Below the pieces are notes generated by a model. The model saw nothing but the letters and a program-made list of their open reading frames with translations. It made no database searches and was not told where the DNA came from. DNA of 64,000 bases from a bacterium (lineage in GTDB: Bacteria > Chloroflexota > Dehalococcoidia > Tepidiformales > Tepidiformaceae). The translations under genes were made by a program, and so were the position numbers. This document shows, piece after piece, positions 1 through 8,390 of the stretch. Positions within the stretch are counted from its first letter, which is position 1. Each line of letters opens with the position of its first letter. The stretch is from positions 116,300-180,299 of the forward strand of contig QEVS01000003.1 of assembly GCA_003577245.1 (NCBI GenBank), written 5' to 3'.

Positions 1-454
1 GCAGGTCCAGCCCGCGCGCCCACTGGTCGGTAAGCGAAAGCGCCAGCCGGAAGTAGGCGGGGAAGGTGGCTCGCACGGTTTCCACGGCCTGGACCGGGCG
101 CGTCTTGCCCCGGTCCTCGTCATCTATCACGTGCTCAATCTCGCCGCGCGGGTACGGGTCCGGCGGCAGGAGCCGGATGAGCCGGAAACGCTGCACCCCC
201 CGTGTCGACAGGAGAAAACGGCCGCCCTCTACCTCGCGCCAGGCCTCGATGGTGGCAGTTGTCCCAAACGGATGAGGAATCGCTCCCTCGCCCGTCTCCG
301 AACCCTCCTTGATGAGGACCACCCCGAAGACACCGCCCGACCCCAGGAGCTCGCGCGTCATCGTCTTGTAGCGCTGCTCGAAGATCTGTAGCGGCAGCGA
401 CATGCCGGGAAACAGCACGGTGCGAAGAGGGAAAAGCGGTATCTCAGTGCTCAC
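1..454 (-). CDS. Lon N-terminal (substrate-binding) domain protein, partial
   Basis: The visible 151 codons run off the left edge, so the C-terminus is missing. The start is GTG at 454 and reads MSTEIPLFPLRTVLFPGM, the typical opening of the Lon substrate-binding domain (PF02190: 'IPLFPLxxVLFPG'). It is followed by 'LQIFEQRYKTM' and a 'RGVQRFRL' strand, also typical of the fold. The family includes stand-alone proteins of about 210-230 aa with no AAA+ or protease domain, and full Lon of about 800 aa. Which one this is cannot be told from the visible part; stand-alone is the usual state next to unrelated housekeeping genes. An ATG at 465 is out of frame and closes after seven codons. Domain assignment is secure; cellular role unknown. 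Confidence 0.8.
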   Translation of the reverse strand, partial: MSTEIPLFPLRTVLFPGMSLPLQIFEQRYKTMTRELLGSGGVFGVVLIKEGSETGEGAIPHPFGTTATIEAWREVEGGRFLLSTRGVQRFRLIRLLPPDPYPRGEIEHVIDDEDRGKTRPVQAVETVRATFPAYFRLALSLTDQWARGLDL

Positions 455-513
455 GGTCCCACGCCATTATGGTCAGTCTAGACCCGAATCGACCTGCCTG
501 TGCAGTCCTGCCC

Positions 514-984
514 TCACACCGGGCTGGGTGCCACCTCTGCCACCAGCTCTACCTCCACCGCGATGCCGAACGGCAGCGAGGTCATGCCCACAGCCGAGCG
601 GGCGTGCCGGCCCGCCTTGCCAAACACCGCCACCAGCAGGTCCGACGCCCCGTTGATGACCGCGGGGTGCTGCCCGAACTCGGGCGTGCACTGGACCATG
701 CCGAGCACCTTGACGATGCGTATCACGCGGTCCAGGTCCCCCAGCTCAGCCTTCATCGTCGAGAGGAGGCCCAGCGCAGCGGCCCGGGCCGCCTCGTAAC
801 CCTGCTCCACCGTCAGGTCTTCGCCGACGCGCCCGGTGAAGAGCGATCCATCGGCGTGGCGCGGCCCGTGCCCGGCGAGAAAGAGCAGGTTTCCCGCGGG
901 CGCCGCTTCCACGTAGTTGCCCGCCGGCCTTGCCGGTGGTGGGAGCGAGAGCCCCAGCTCGCGCAGGCGTGCCTCCGCGCTCAC
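514..984 (-). CDS. RidA family protein (YjgF/YER057c/UK114)
   Basis: A 156-aa protein of the RidA/YjgF fold. Canonical members hydrolyse reactive enamine/imine intermediates to 2-keto acids plus ammonia. Seen here are 'LFLAGHGPRHADGSLFTGRV' near the N-terminus, a central helix with 'GYEAARAAALGLLS', the strand 'VIRIVKVLGMV', and 'GASDLLVAVFG' followed by 'HARSAVGMTSLPFG' at the C-terminus. The last segment holds the conserved Arg that binds carboxylates in active members. The GTG start at 984 overlaps the stop of the upstream DinB gene as GTGA, which favours this start over longer in-frame options. It is longer than the roughly 130-aa family norm because of an N-terminal leader region of about 25 residues. 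Specific substrate unknown. Confidence 0.85.
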   Translation of the reverse strand: MSAEARLRELGLSLPPPARPAGNYVEAAPAGNLLFLAGHGPRHADGSLFTGRVGEDLTVEQGYEAARAAALGLLSTMKAELGDLDRVIRIVKVLGMVQCTPEFGQHPAVINGASDLLVAVFGKAGRHARSAVGMTSLPFGIAVEVELVAEVAPSPV

Positions 985-1454
985 GGGTGGCGAGACTGCA
1001 CCCACGCGGCAAGCTCGCCGTGGTGCTCTTCGAAGTGGCCGATGCCGGCGCCCTGCAGGAGCCTCTCCCCTATCCGCGGCCGGCCCTTCTCGGGGTCGGT
1101 GCCGTACATCTCGTCCGGGAGCCTCAGCGCGGCGGCGCGATACTCCGCGTAGGCGCTGTCCCAGTCGGCAAGCGCTTCGAGACCCTCCCGGGCCTGCGCC
1201 GCGAACTTCGCATTCCACGGCTCCGGGTCCGTGTAGTCGACCCCCTCGGGGGCCGGGCGCTCGCCGCGCCCCACCCTGTCCATTGCGGTGGCCATCTCTC
1301 GAAACCATCCCGCCATGTGGGCGAGAAGCTGGCTGAGGTTCCACGAACCAAGCCACGTTTCGCCATACGCCTCCGCCGGCAGGCCGGCAATGAGCGCGCG
1401 AAAGTGGACCTGGCCGGCATCGAGCCGTGCAATTGCATCGGACCTGGCGGACAT
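981..1454 (-). CDS. DinB-like four-helix bundle protein
   Basis: A 157-aa protein resembling the DinB/DfsB/maleylpyruvate-isomerase-N superfamily of small four-helix bundles that usually bind a divalent metal. Two His-bearing helices fit the pattern: 'LLAHMAGWFREM' near residue 45, and 'GIGHFEEHHGELAAW' near the C-terminus. The ATG at 1454 has a good purine-rich ribosome site (GGGGAAGAG) just upstream. It is translationally coupled to RidA through a GTGA overlap. Superfamily members include thiol-dependent S-transferases and damage-induced proteins, but no reaction can be assigned. A second DinB-like protein lies at 17894-18466. Confidence 0.75.
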   Translation of the reverse strand: MSARSDAIARLDAGQVHFRALIAGLPAEAYGETWLGSWNLSQLLAHMAGWFREMATAMDRVGRGERPAPEGVDYTDPEPWNAKFAAQAREGLEALADWDSAYAEYRAAALRLPDEMYGTDPEKGRPRIGERLLQGAGIGHFEEHHGELAAWVQSRHP

Positions 1455-1485
1455 GCTCTCTTCCCCCTTTGCTGTTAGCAGGATG

Positions 1486-2415
1486 CTACATGCTTCGCAG
1501 CAGCCTGATGCGGTCCTCGATTGGCGGGTGGGTGTTGAAGAGGTTGTTCAGGAAGCTCTGGTGTTCCTTGAGAGGGTTGGAGATGTAGAGGTGAGCGGTC
1601 GCCTTGTTCGCCGCTTCGAGTGGTTCCGGGTCGCCGGAGATCTTCTCCAGGGCACTGGCGAGCGCTTCGGGATTCCGGCACAACAGCGCCCCGCTGGCAT
1701 CGGCGAGGTACTCTCGCCGGCGGCTGACGGCAAGGCGGATGATCTGGGCTATCAGCGGCGCAAGGATCGCCCCAAGAATGGCGACCGCCAGCATGATGAG
1801 CGCCAGGGCGCCGCCGCCCTTGTCTTTGCTTCCCCTTCTGCTTCCAGCGCCAAACCACGTCAGCCGCAGGAAGACGTCGCTAATGAGAGCCACCACCCCC
1901 ACGAGCACCGTCACGATGGTCATCACGCGGATGTCGTAGTTGCCGATGTGCGAGAGCTCGTGCGCCAGCACCCCTTCGAGCTCGCTCGGCTCAAGCTTGT
2001 CGAGCAGGCCCCGCGTGACCACAACGTGGGAGTGCTGCGGATCGCGCCCTGTAGCGAAGGCGTTAGGGGCGGAGTCCTCCAGCACCCACGTCTTCGGCAT
2101 GGGCAGGCCGGCCCCAATGCTGAGGTTTTCCACCCGCCGCACGAACTCCCACTCCTCCTCCTTCGTCACTTCGTGCGCGCCAGATATCGAGAGAACGATG
2201 CTCGTCGAAAGCCAGTAGCTCACGAACGCATAGGTGATCAGGGCAATTCCGGCTGCCCCGGCCACGCCCACCGGTAGCTGCATGGAAAAGACAATCGCCG
2301 CGATGAGCCCGCCCACGAGGACGACGAACATGCTCATCAACAGCCACGTCTCGCGCTTGTTGGCGCCGATACGGTCGTAGACCAGGACCCTTCCCGCGGA
2401 TGGTTGGCTGGCCAC
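1486..2415 (-). CDS. htpX: M48 family membrane zinc metalloprotease (HtpX-like)
   Basis: A 309-aa integral-membrane protease likely to take part in quality control of membrane proteins. Two N-terminal hydrophobic segments (about residues 25-45 and 50-75) precede the zinc motif HELSH (H152, E153, H156). The third zinc ligand sits in 'EYLADA' (E235), as in M48B proteases, and further membrane segments lie between the two motifs. The C-terminal 'THPPIEDRIRLL' is a typical HtpX ending. The GTG start is at 2415. It lies 9 bases downstream of lemA on the same strand; lemA-htpX pairing is common in bacteria. Confidence 0.92.
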   Translation of the reverse strand: MASQPSAGRVLVYDRIGANKRETWLLMSMFVVLVGGLIAAIVFSMQLPVGVAGAAGIALITYAFVSYWLSTSIVLSISGAHEVTKEEEWEFVRRVENLSIGAGLPMPKTWVLEDSAPNAFATGRDPQHSHVVVTRGLLDKLEPSELEGVLAHELSHIGNYDIRVMTIVTVLVGVVALISDVFLRLTWFGAGSRRGSKDKGGGALALIMLAVAILGAILAPLIAQIIRLAVSRRREYLADASGALLCRNPEALASALEKISGDPEPLEAANKATAHLYISNPLKEHQSFLNNLFNTHPPIEDRIRLLRSM

Positions 2416-2424
2416 TCAGACAGG

Positions 2425-2997
2425 TCAGGTGGCGGAGGTGAAGGAGACCTTCACGTCCTGCCGGGCCTCTTCCTCGGCCTCGTAGAACTCCTCGGGCGTG
2501 AAGTTGAACATGCCTGCAATTATCGAGCTGGGGATCGTCACAGTGCGCTCGTTGTAGCCGGCCACGTTGGTGTTATAGAACTGCCGCGCGTAGGCGATCT
2601 TGTCTTCCGTGTCGGTCAGCTCTCGCTGCAACTCCAGGAAGTTCTGGTTCGCCTTAAGGTCGGGGTAGGCTTCGGCCACCGCGAAAAGCGATCGCAGGGC
2701 GCCCTGGAGCATGTTGTCGGCCTGGGCCGCTTCGTGCGGGCCCTTGGCGTTGTCCAGGGCAGCGCGGGCACGCGTGACGTTTTCCAGCACTTCCTTCTCG
2801 TGCGCCGCGTATCCCTTCACGGTCTCCACGAGGTTGGGGATCAGGCTGGAGCGCCGCTTGAGCTGTACGTCGATGCCCGACCACGCTTCCTTGCAGCGCA
2901 ACCTGGCCCGGGCGAGCCCGTTGTACATGCCAATGACCCACGCCACGAGAATGACAAGGACCACGACGATGACGATCACGGCGATGAGAACGCCCAC
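2425..2997 (-). CDS. lemA: LemA family protein
   Basis: A 190-aa LemA protein: one N-terminal membrane helix (about residues 3-23, very Val/Ile-rich), then a long helical domain facing the cytoplasm. Family marks present are 'YNGLARARLRCKEAWSGIDV', 'RRSSLIPNLVETVKGYAAHE', 'YPDLKANQNFLELQREL', 'ARQFYN' and the ending 'FTPEEFYEA'. I chose the GTG at 2997 because GGGAGG sits five bases upstream; a TTG six codons earlier is also open. It is followed closely by the HtpX-like protease. LemA proteins have no settled biochemical function; the pairing suggests a membrane stress or protease accessory role (inference). Confidence 0.9.
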   Translation of the reverse strand: MGVLIAVIVIVVVLVILVAWVIGMYNGLARARLRCKEAWSGIDVQLKRRSSLIPNLVETVKGYAAHEKEVLENVTRARAALDNAKGPHEAAQADNMLQGALRSLFAVAEAYPDLKANQNFLELQRELTDTEDKIAYARQFYNTNVAGYNERTVTIPSSIIAGMFNFTPEEFYEAEEEARQDVKVSFTSAT

Positions 2998-3162
2998 AGC
3001 GACCTCCCGAAGCAAACTGCGCAGATGGTATCACAGGCTGGTGGCTCGCTTGTGTACGTCCCTTGCCGTCTGCCATGGGCCGGTCAGTTCAATGTCCAAT
3101 GGGTGGGTAAACGGTGGTCATTAGTCCTGTGACGGACCGTGCGGGGGCGCTAAGCTGGATAG

Positions 3163-3585
3163 GTGAGCTTCACTGATCAGCGCCGGGTGGAAGGCGCGCC
3201 AGCGGGAAGGGCCGGCTTTCCCCGCCTGCGTGCGTGGGCATTGCTTGTTGCCCTCATCCCTTCTCTCGCCTTCTTCGGCCACTGGACCCCGCGGCTGCCT
3301 ATCCCGGGTACCAGTCTCTACGTGGGCCTGCCCGTTTCCACGGTGCATGACCACGGGCAGGCCGGCAGCGACCACGAGTCCCACTGCCACACCGATTCGT
3401 CGTCATGCAGCGACGTGCCTTTCACCGGCGTGAGCGCCTTCGCGCTCCTCTCGCAGACCGTGACGCTCCTGGGCGCGGCGGCCACCATGGTTGCCCTCTC
3501 GACTATCGCGTGGCGTCCCGGGCGAATTCAGACCCTCTCCCCGGAGCCCAGGCCGCCACGCCGGCCGGCCGCGGCTTTCGCGTAG
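3163..3585 (+). CDS. small His/Cys-rich membrane protein of the copper module
   Basis: A 140-aa protein I cannot place in a named family. A hydrophobic segment (about residues 24-42) and a second one (about residues 90-115) flank a loop with six His and two Cys: 'HDHGQAGSDHESHCH' followed by 'TDSSSCSD'. Such a loop is well suited to binding soft or borderline metals. It lies 57 bases before an SCO protein and shares its strand with the SCO, PCuAC and VKOR genes, so a role in copper handling outside the membrane is a reasonable inference. The GTG start at 3163 has no strong ribosome site. The C-terminal tail is Pro/Arg-rich. Confidence 0.6.
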   Translation: MSFTDQRRVEGAPAGRAGFPRLRAWALLVALIPSLAFFGHWTPRLPIPGTSLYVGLPVSTVHDHGQAGSDHESHCHTDSSSCSDVPFTGVSAFALLSQTVTLLGAAATMVALSTIAWRPGRIQTLSPEPRPPRRPAAAFA

Positions 3586-3642
3586 CCTGCCGACCGGTCT
3601 CCCCGGGTCCAGGCTCCAACTCGAACAACTGGAGTAATACCC

Positions 3643-4374
3643 GTGAACACAACACAACCTGCTTCCACTGCAAGGACGAGTGGAGCTGCGCGCCGCTGGC
3701 CAGCGTTTGCTATGGCCGTGTTCCTGCTCAGCGCCCTGGCTGCCTTTGGGCTCATCGCCTGCAACGGTGATGATGACGCCTCCGACGCCGAGGCCACTCC
3801 CACTGACGACGGCGGCACGGGCATGGAAGCAGGCGATACCGGCTATCGGGGGGCGCTGGTCACTCCGCCCTTCGAAAAGCCCGGCATCACCCTCACCGAC
3901 ACATCAGGCAAACCCTACGACATCCGCAAGGAGACGGAGGGCTCCGTCGTTCTCCTCTACCTGGGTTATACCCATTGCCCTGATGTCTGTCCGACCCACA
4001 TGGCCGATATCGCCGGGGTGCTGAAAGAGCTCCCGGCTGACGTCACGAAGAAGGTCAAAGTTGTGTTCATCACCACTGACCCTGCCCGCGATACCCCCGA
4101 GGTGCTGCGGAAGTGGCTCGACCTCTTCGACAAGAGCTTCATCGGGCTAACCGGGCCCGAAGACACCATCATCAATCTCCAGAAGACCCTGGGGATCAAT
4201 CCTGCCACGAAGACCGACCTGGGTGGCGGCAACTACGCCGTCAACCATGCCGCTTACGTCATGGCGTTCACACCCGACAACCTCGCGCACACGGTCTACC
4301 CCCTCGGTGTCACCGAGGATGACTGGAAGCACGACATCGCAAAGCTTGCCAAGGAAGGCTGGAATCCTAAGTGA
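3643..4374 (+). CDS. SCO family copper chaperone/thioredoxin-fold lipoprotein
   Basis: A 243-aa SCO1/SenC/PrrC protein with a thioredoxin fold that delivers copper to, or reduces, the CuA site of cytochrome c oxidase. The N-terminus has a hydrophobic segment ending in the lipobox LIAC (Cys40), so it is probably lipid-anchored outside the membrane. The copper motif CPDVC (C112, C116) follows 'YLGYTH', and the distal ligand His202 lies in 'NHAAYVMAF'. 'VFITTDPARDTPEVL' is also typical. An acidic linker rich in Asp/Thr separates anchor and fold. The GTG start is at 3643. Its stop overlaps the next start as GTGA, so it is translated together with the PCuAC-domain gene. Confidence 0.93.
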   Translation: MNTTQPASTARTSGAARRWPAFAMAVFLLSALAAFGLIACNGDDDASDAEATPTDDGGTGMEAGDTGYRGALVTPPFEKPGITLTDTSGKPYDIRKETEGSVVLLYLGYTHCPDVCPTHMADIAGVLKELPADVTKKVKVVFITTDPARDTPEVLRKWLDLFDKSFIGLTGPEDTIINLQKTLGINPATKTDLGGGNYAVNHAAYVMAFTPDNLAHTVYPLGVTEDDWKHDIAKLAKEGWNPK

Positions 4375-5306
4375 ATCTGAATCTCATTCGCCGGGGCGCA
4401 GTTGCCCTGGCGGTTCTCACCACGCTCGCATTCGCAGCGCTGGGCCTCGCGGCCTGCGATGACGAAGACGAGGGTAGTGGCGGCAACGCCGACGTCATCG
4501 CCGCCATCACGGCCCTGGACAACGCCGGGCTGCACGAGATTGAAGTGGAGCTGACCGAGACGGGCACACCCCCCGGGGACGCCCAGGCTACCGCTCTCCG
4601 CATGCAGTCTCTCGTCAAGCTCACCGCCTGGCCGTCGGATCTCAGTTCGCCGGCGGAGAAGCTCGCCAGCCTGCTGGGCGAAATGGCGGCCGCCCTCGCG
4701 GGCAATGACACGGCAAAGGCGAAGGAGGCCACAACGAAAGCCCACAACGCCGCCCACGACTTCTCCTTCGCCACCTGGACCTATCTGCAGAAGAAGGCGG
4801 GGGTCGCTGAGGAAAAGAACACAGGCATGGACCACGCGTCGCCGACCGGCTCAGCGGGAGCAAGCCCCACGGCCGGTCACACCATGAGCGAATCGCGGAT
4901 CACCGTTGAGAATCCACGCGCTCGCGTGAGCAACACCGACGTGAGCGCGGCCTATTTCACCGTGAAGAACTCTGGCTCCGCGGCCGACAGGCTGCTCTCC
5001 GCCAGTGTCGATTCGTCCATCGCCGGGATGGTGCAACTGCACACCATGGTAATGGAGGGTGGCACGGCGAAGATGCACGAAGTGCAGTCGATCGAAGTTC
5101 CCGCCAATGGCAGCGTGGAGCTCAAGCCCGGGGGCTTCCACGTCATGATCATGAACCTCAAGCGCGAGCTCAAGGAAGGAGAAACCCTCACCATCCGCCT
5201 GAAATTCGAAAAGGCAGGGATGGTCGAGGTGAAGGCTCCGGTACAGCAGATCGTGACCAGCGGCATGTCAGGGGGCGCCATGTCGACGCCCACCACCGGG
5301 CACTAG
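4371..5306 (+). CDS. PCuAC-domain copper chaperone lipoprotein with extra N-terminal domain
   Basis: A 311-aa lipoprotein (lipobox LAAC, Cys29). The C-terminal domain, from about residue 175, is a PCuAC copper(I) chaperone. It matches the family motif H-x10-M-x21-H-x-M exactly: H224, M235, H257, M259. PCuAC proteins load CuA together with SCO, encoded immediately upstream with a GTGA overlap. Residues about 35-145 form a separate, mainly helical domain ('IAAITALDNAGLHEIEVE', 'WTYLQKKAG') that I do not recognise, and a Ser/Thr/Gly linker with His and Met joins the two. The protein ends in a Met/Gly/His tail that could add weak metal sites. Stand-alone PCuAC proteins are about 150-170 aa, so this is a fusion. 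Confidence 0.88.
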   Translation: MNLNLIRRGAVALAVLTTLAFAALGLAACDDEDEGSGGNADVIAAITALDNAGLHEIEVELTETGTPPGDAQATALRMQSLVKLTAWPSDLSSPAEKLASLLGEMAAALAGNDTAKAKEATTKAHNAAHDFSFATWTYLQKKAGVAEEKNTGMDHASPTGSAGASPTAGHTMSESRITVENPRARVSNTDVSAAYFTVKNSGSAADRLLSASVDSSIAGMVQLHTMVMEGGTAKMHEVQSIEVPANGSVELKPGGFHVMIMNLKRELKEGETLTIRLKFEKAGMVEVKAPVQQIVTSGMSGGAMSTPTTGH

Positions 5307-5313
5307 AGCGTCC

Positions 5314-5874
5314 ATGAGCCGTGCCGCTTCAGGCAGGGCAAACGGCAGGGCGGCTGCGGGGCGAATTAGCCCCGCGGCCGCACCCACCACTCCCCCGGCG
5401 CTTGCCGCCCGGGTCCTGGCGTGGGCTGCCCTCGCGCTTGCCATCGTGGGCATCGGCATGGCCTCCTACCTGGCCATTGAGAACCTCCAGGGCAAAGCCT
5501 CGGGAATCTGCGTCGGGTCACACGGGTGTGCTTCGGTGCAGCAGAGCGAATACGGGAAGATCCTGGGGATACCGGTCTCGGTTCCGGGGCTCGCGCTCTA
5601 CCTCGCCCTCGCCCTGGCAGCGGGTGCCTGGCTCCTCAACTGGCGTGGCCTGCGCGACCAGGTCGCCGTCCTGGGCTTCTACGGAGCGCTCTTCGGAACC
5701 CTCTTCTCTGGCTTCCTCACGTACCTGGAAGGGTGGGTCATCGATGCCTGGTGCACGTGGTGTATCGCCTCGGCGGTGCTGATGACGGTGCTACTGGTGC
5801 TCTGGCTGGGAGTGTTCCTGATCGCGCTCCGTGCCCGCCGCCGGTCCGACGGCGGGCCAAAGGGGGTGCGCTGA
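5314..5874 (+). CDS. vitamin K epoxide reductase (VKOR) family protein
   Basis: A 186-aa membrane protein of the bacterial VKOR family, which reoxidises periplasmic thiol oxidants using quinone. Four membrane helices are visible. The loop cysteines are C66 and C72 ('GICVGSHGCASV') and the active-site CXXC is C147-T-W-C150 in 'AWCTWC'. The conserved 'GIPVSVPG' turn follows the loop. There is no fused thioredoxin domain, unlike many VKOR homologues. It starts 7 bases after the PCuAC gene, so it is probably in the same operon. A likely job is setting the thiol/disulfide state of the extracytoplasmic SCO and oxidase subunits (inference). Confidence 0.92.
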   Translation: MSRAASGRANGRAAAGRISPAAAPTTPPALAARVLAWAALALAIVGIGMASYLAIENLQGKASGICVGSHGCASVQQSEYGKILGIPVSVPGLALYLALALAAGAWLLNWRGLRDQVAVLGFYGALFGTLFSGFLTYLEGWVIDAWCTWCIASAVLMTVLLVLWLGVFLIALRARRRSDGGPKGVR

Positions 5875-5902
5875 GGCGAGCCGCGCCTGGCCCTCCTCGC
5901 CT
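5874..5902. terminator. possible bidirectional stem-loop between convergent genes
   Basis: AGGCGAG at 5874-5880 pairs with CTCGCCT at 5896-5902 across a 15-base loop, in the 32-base gap between the convergent VKOR and pdxS genes. There is no U-tract on either strand, so this is at best a weak or factor-assisted terminator. Confidence 0.3.
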
Positions 5903-5906
5903 GCGC

Positions 5907-6791
5907 CTACCACCCGCGCGTTGCCAGCAGCTCCTTCTCGGGCAGCGAAGCCACGTGGATGCCCGGCATCGCCTTGCCCAGCCCGGTGCTCACGCGTGCG
6001 ATGACCTCCGCGTCCTGGTAGTGCGTCGTCGCCTCCACAATCGCCTTCGCCACCAGCGGCGGATTCTCGGACTTGAAAATGCCCGAACCCACAAAAACCC
6101 CGTCGGCGCCGAGGCGCATCATGAGGGCCGCGTCCGCGGGCGTGGCTACTCCACCCGCGGCGAAGTTCACCACGGGCAGACGCGCTTCTGCTTTCACCTG
6201 CTTCACCAGCGAAAGCGGCGCCTGGATCTCCTTGGCGAAGGTGTAGAGCTCGTCGCCGGACATGCCCTGCAGGCGCCGAATGTCGCCCATCACGCTGCGC
6301 ATGTGGCGAACCGCCTCGACAATATCGCCCGTGCCCGCTTCGCCCTTGGTGCGGATCATGGCTGCGCCCTCGCCGATCCGGCGAAGCGCTTCGCCCAGGT
6401 TCCGGCAGCCGCAAACAAACGGGACCTTGAACTGGTGCTTATCGATGTGGTGCGTCTCGTCGGCCGGGGTGAGCACCTCCGACTCGTCGATGTAATCGAT
6501 CCCGATCGCCTCGAGCACGTCGGCCTCCACGAAGTGGCCGATCCGCGCCTTCGCCATCACCGGGATTGTCACGGCATCCATGATCTCGAGGATCATCTGC
6601 GGGTCGCTCATGCGAGCGACGCCGCCATCGCGGCGAATATCGGAAGGGACGCGTTCGAGGGCCATGACGGCGCAGGCGCCCGCCTCCTCGGCGATCTTTG
6701 CGTGCTCGGGTGTGACGACGTCCATGATGACGCCGCCCTTGAGCATCTGGGCGAGGCCTACCTTGACGGCCCAGGTTCCGGTTTCGGACAC
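5907..6791 (-). CDS. pdxS: pyridoxal 5'-phosphate synthase lyase subunit PdxS
   Basis: A 294-aa PdxS, the synthase subunit that builds PLP from ribose 5-phosphate, glyceraldehyde 3-phosphate and ammonia supplied by PdxT. The catalytic residues fall at the canonical positions: Asp24 ('IMDVV'), Lys81 ('VMAKARIGH') and Lys149 ('[10 protein letters not shown]'). That agreement supports the GTG start at 6791, which has GGAG seven bases upstream. The frame stays open a further 59 codons upstream, but that part is not PdxS-like. '[15 protein letters not shown]' and '[12 protein letters not shown]' form the phosphate site. No pdxT glutaminase gene is next to it, so the partner must be encoded elsewhere. 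Confidence 0.97.
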   Translation of the reverse strand: MSETGTWAVKVGLAQMLKGGVIMDVVTPEHAKIAEEAGACAVMALERVPSDIRRDGGVARMSDPQMILEIMDAVTIPVMAKARIGHFVEADVLEAIGIDYIDESEVLTPADETHHIDKHQFKVPFVCGCRNLGEALRRIGEGAAMIRTKGEAGTGDIVEAVRHMRSVMGDIRRLQGMSGDELYTFAKEIQAPLSLVKQVKAEARLPVVNFAAGGVATPADAALMMRLGADGVFVGSGIFKSENPPLVAKAIVEATTHYQDAEVIARVSTGLGKAMPGIHVASLPEKELLATRGW

Positions 6792-6971
6792 GGGTACACT
6801 CCGTTGGAAGCGGTCTTTGGTCTCCAGTCTAGGCCCGGAATGCCCGGCGCGATAGGGCCACTTCGTGACCTCGGGAGGCTCCGCCCGGGGTGCCAGATCA
6901 GCCCGGGGAGCGGCGCCCCAGGTAGCCCGGCTTCCGCGCCTGCTCTTCGGCGGGTCGCCGGGGCCCCTCAC

Positions 6972-7652
6972 CTACTGCGGCAACGGATAGATCTCGATGG
7001 TGGATGCTGCGCGAAGCTGTTTGACCAGGCCCCGCACGACCTCCTCCCTTTTGGCCAGGTCATTCCGATCACCTGGATCCATCGCCTCCATGAGCGAGAG
7101 TCGCAGCTTCCCGACCGCGATCTGACGCCGGAATCCGTCGAGCATCACGGGGCTCGTGTCGAAAGCGTCGAGGTGGTATTCCGTGCCCTCGATTTGGGCG
7201 AAATACTCCCTGATTTGGCGCGTCTCCCTGGTGTCCTGCGACATGCCTTCCGACAGCGCCTCCCGATAGCTCCTCGCGGTCTCAAGCACCTCATCCTGGT
7301 CCGGGACCATCCCGCGGCGTGCGGCCTCCTGATACAGAAGCTCGTTATCGACGAGCATGTCGACGTACTCTCGCGCGGTCAGGCGAGCAGATTGACCGGA
7401 GAAGTCCGGTGCGAAGATCTGGTAGGCCCGCAGCTTCGAAGCCGGGATGGCCTGTCCGTTCACAACGGCGACCACGCCGGTGTCGCCGCGCGTGAGTTCC
7501 TGAATGGCATCCCGCCCCGGTTGCGTCTGGCTGGAGACGCCCGTGAGGGCCACGATACTCGCCACCACGCCGGCAGACACGCCCAGGACGGCCACTATTC
7601 CAAGCTTGAAGTGTTTCTGGACAGTGCCTGGCCAATTGCGAAACCACTTCAT
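6972..7652 (-). CDS. membrane-anchored SurA N-terminal domain protein
   Basis: A 226-aa protein with one N-terminal membrane helix (about residues 17-38) and an extracytoplasmic SurA/PrsA-like N-terminal chaperone region. The signature 'VVAVVNGQAIPASKLRAYQI', followed by 'LTAREYVDMLVDNELLYQEA', is typical of SurA_N. No parvulin rotamase domain follows, so it is probably a chaperone-like protein without proline isomerase activity. The ATG at 7652 has a strong AAGGAGG ribosome site ten bases upstream. The 180 bases between it and pdxS contain no gene I can support. Client proteins unknown. Confidence 0.75.
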   Translation of the reverse strand: MKWFRNWPGTVQKHFKLGIVAVLGVSAGVVASIVALTGVSSQTQPGRDAIQELTRGDTGVVAVVNGQAIPASKLRAYQIFAPDFSGQSARLTAREYVDMLVDNELLYQEAARRGMVPDQDEVLETARSYREALSEGMSQDTRETRQIREYFAQIEGTEYHLDAFDTSPVMLDGFRRQIAVGKLRLSLMEAMDPGDRNDLAKREEVVRGLVKQLRAASTIEIYPLPQ

Positions 7653-7699
7653 CGTAGTCCAGCCTCCTTACGTAAGTGATGCTCATAGAATCGTGGTCG

Positions 7700-8224
7700 T
7701 TACCAGTAATACCAATCCGATGTGCCGCCACCCCCAAACATATACCAACCACCACCACCGATAGCAAGATGGTCATCAGCAAAAGCGCTTCCGTTACCGA
7801 AGATGGAAATTGATACTTGACCGCAATCACAAGACCATGCCGTCCATGGCGGAATCCAACATCCACCATTTAAGTAGCCGAAGGTGGCTACGGAAAGTCC
7901 GCCAGAATAGAGTGTAGTACTGATCGAAACGATGAGATAGGACCGGATGATGGGATCGGGCCAGTTGCTGTTTGTTTTTACCTGATGTGTCACCGCATCA
8001 ACGCGCGTATAGTAGTTTGGATCCCAAATCATCGTATACGCGACCGTGCTTGATGCCGGCCACGGGAAGATCCCCGGGATCCAATAGTCGTGGTTGAAGG
8101 CGGTGAGTGTGTTACTACCGTTCCAGCCGGCACTCCATGCCAGGCTGTCTCGGTGGGTGCTGAAGAGCGCCAGGACGCCGACGAGGAACGCGGCGCAGCT
8201 AAGCGCACTCCGGCGGTGAATCAT
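7700..8224 (-). CDS. secreted hypothetical protein, aromatic/glycine-rich, atypical composition
   Basis: A 174-aa protein of unknown function. The ATG at 8224 gives a classic export signal: 'MIHRR', a hydrophobic core 'CAAFLVGVLALF', and a possible cleavage near 'SLAWS'. The mature part is rich in Trp, Tyr, Asn and Gly, has a Cys-containing 'SCDCG', and ends with 'GGGGWYMFGGGG' and 'DWYYW'. By eye the base composition is clearly less GC-rich than the neighbours and codon use is unlike them (for example many A/T third positions), suggesting transfer. No strong ribosome site precedes 8224, and the frame is open upstream to 8455. It lies 166 bases downstream of a regulator-like gene on the same strand. 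Confidence 0.6.
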   Translation of the reverse strand: MIHRRSALSCAAFLVGVLALFSTHRDSLAWSAGWNGSNTLTAFNHDYWIPGIFPWPASSTVAYTMIWDPNYYTRVDAVTHQVKTNSNWPDPIIRSYLIVSISTTLYSGGLSVATFGYLNGGCWIPPWTAWSCDCGQVSISIFGNGSAFADDHLAIGGGGWYMFGGGGTSDWYYW

Positions 8225-8390
8225 GCGCCGGTGGGCCCTGGCTGGAAGCCCGCCCTCGCCAACTGAATGGTGGCTCCAGTGGTCATAGGGATAGCTGATG
8301 CTCTCATCAATGGGACTCGGATTCAGCGATCCAACTCCCCGTGCCTGGCACTCCCGCCCGCCCGGATTGTTCCCTGGTGCGCAGCGCCTG

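Noticed and set aside
6792..6971. N-terminal extension of PdxS of 59 residues
   Set aside because: PdxS catalytic residues fall at canonical numbers only with the start at 6791, and the extension is Pro/Arg-rich non-homologous sequence.
5526..7679. 717-codon open frame on the plus strand
   Set aside because: Runs across VKOR in the wrong frame and antisense to pdxS and the SurA-N gene; no domain-like sequence.
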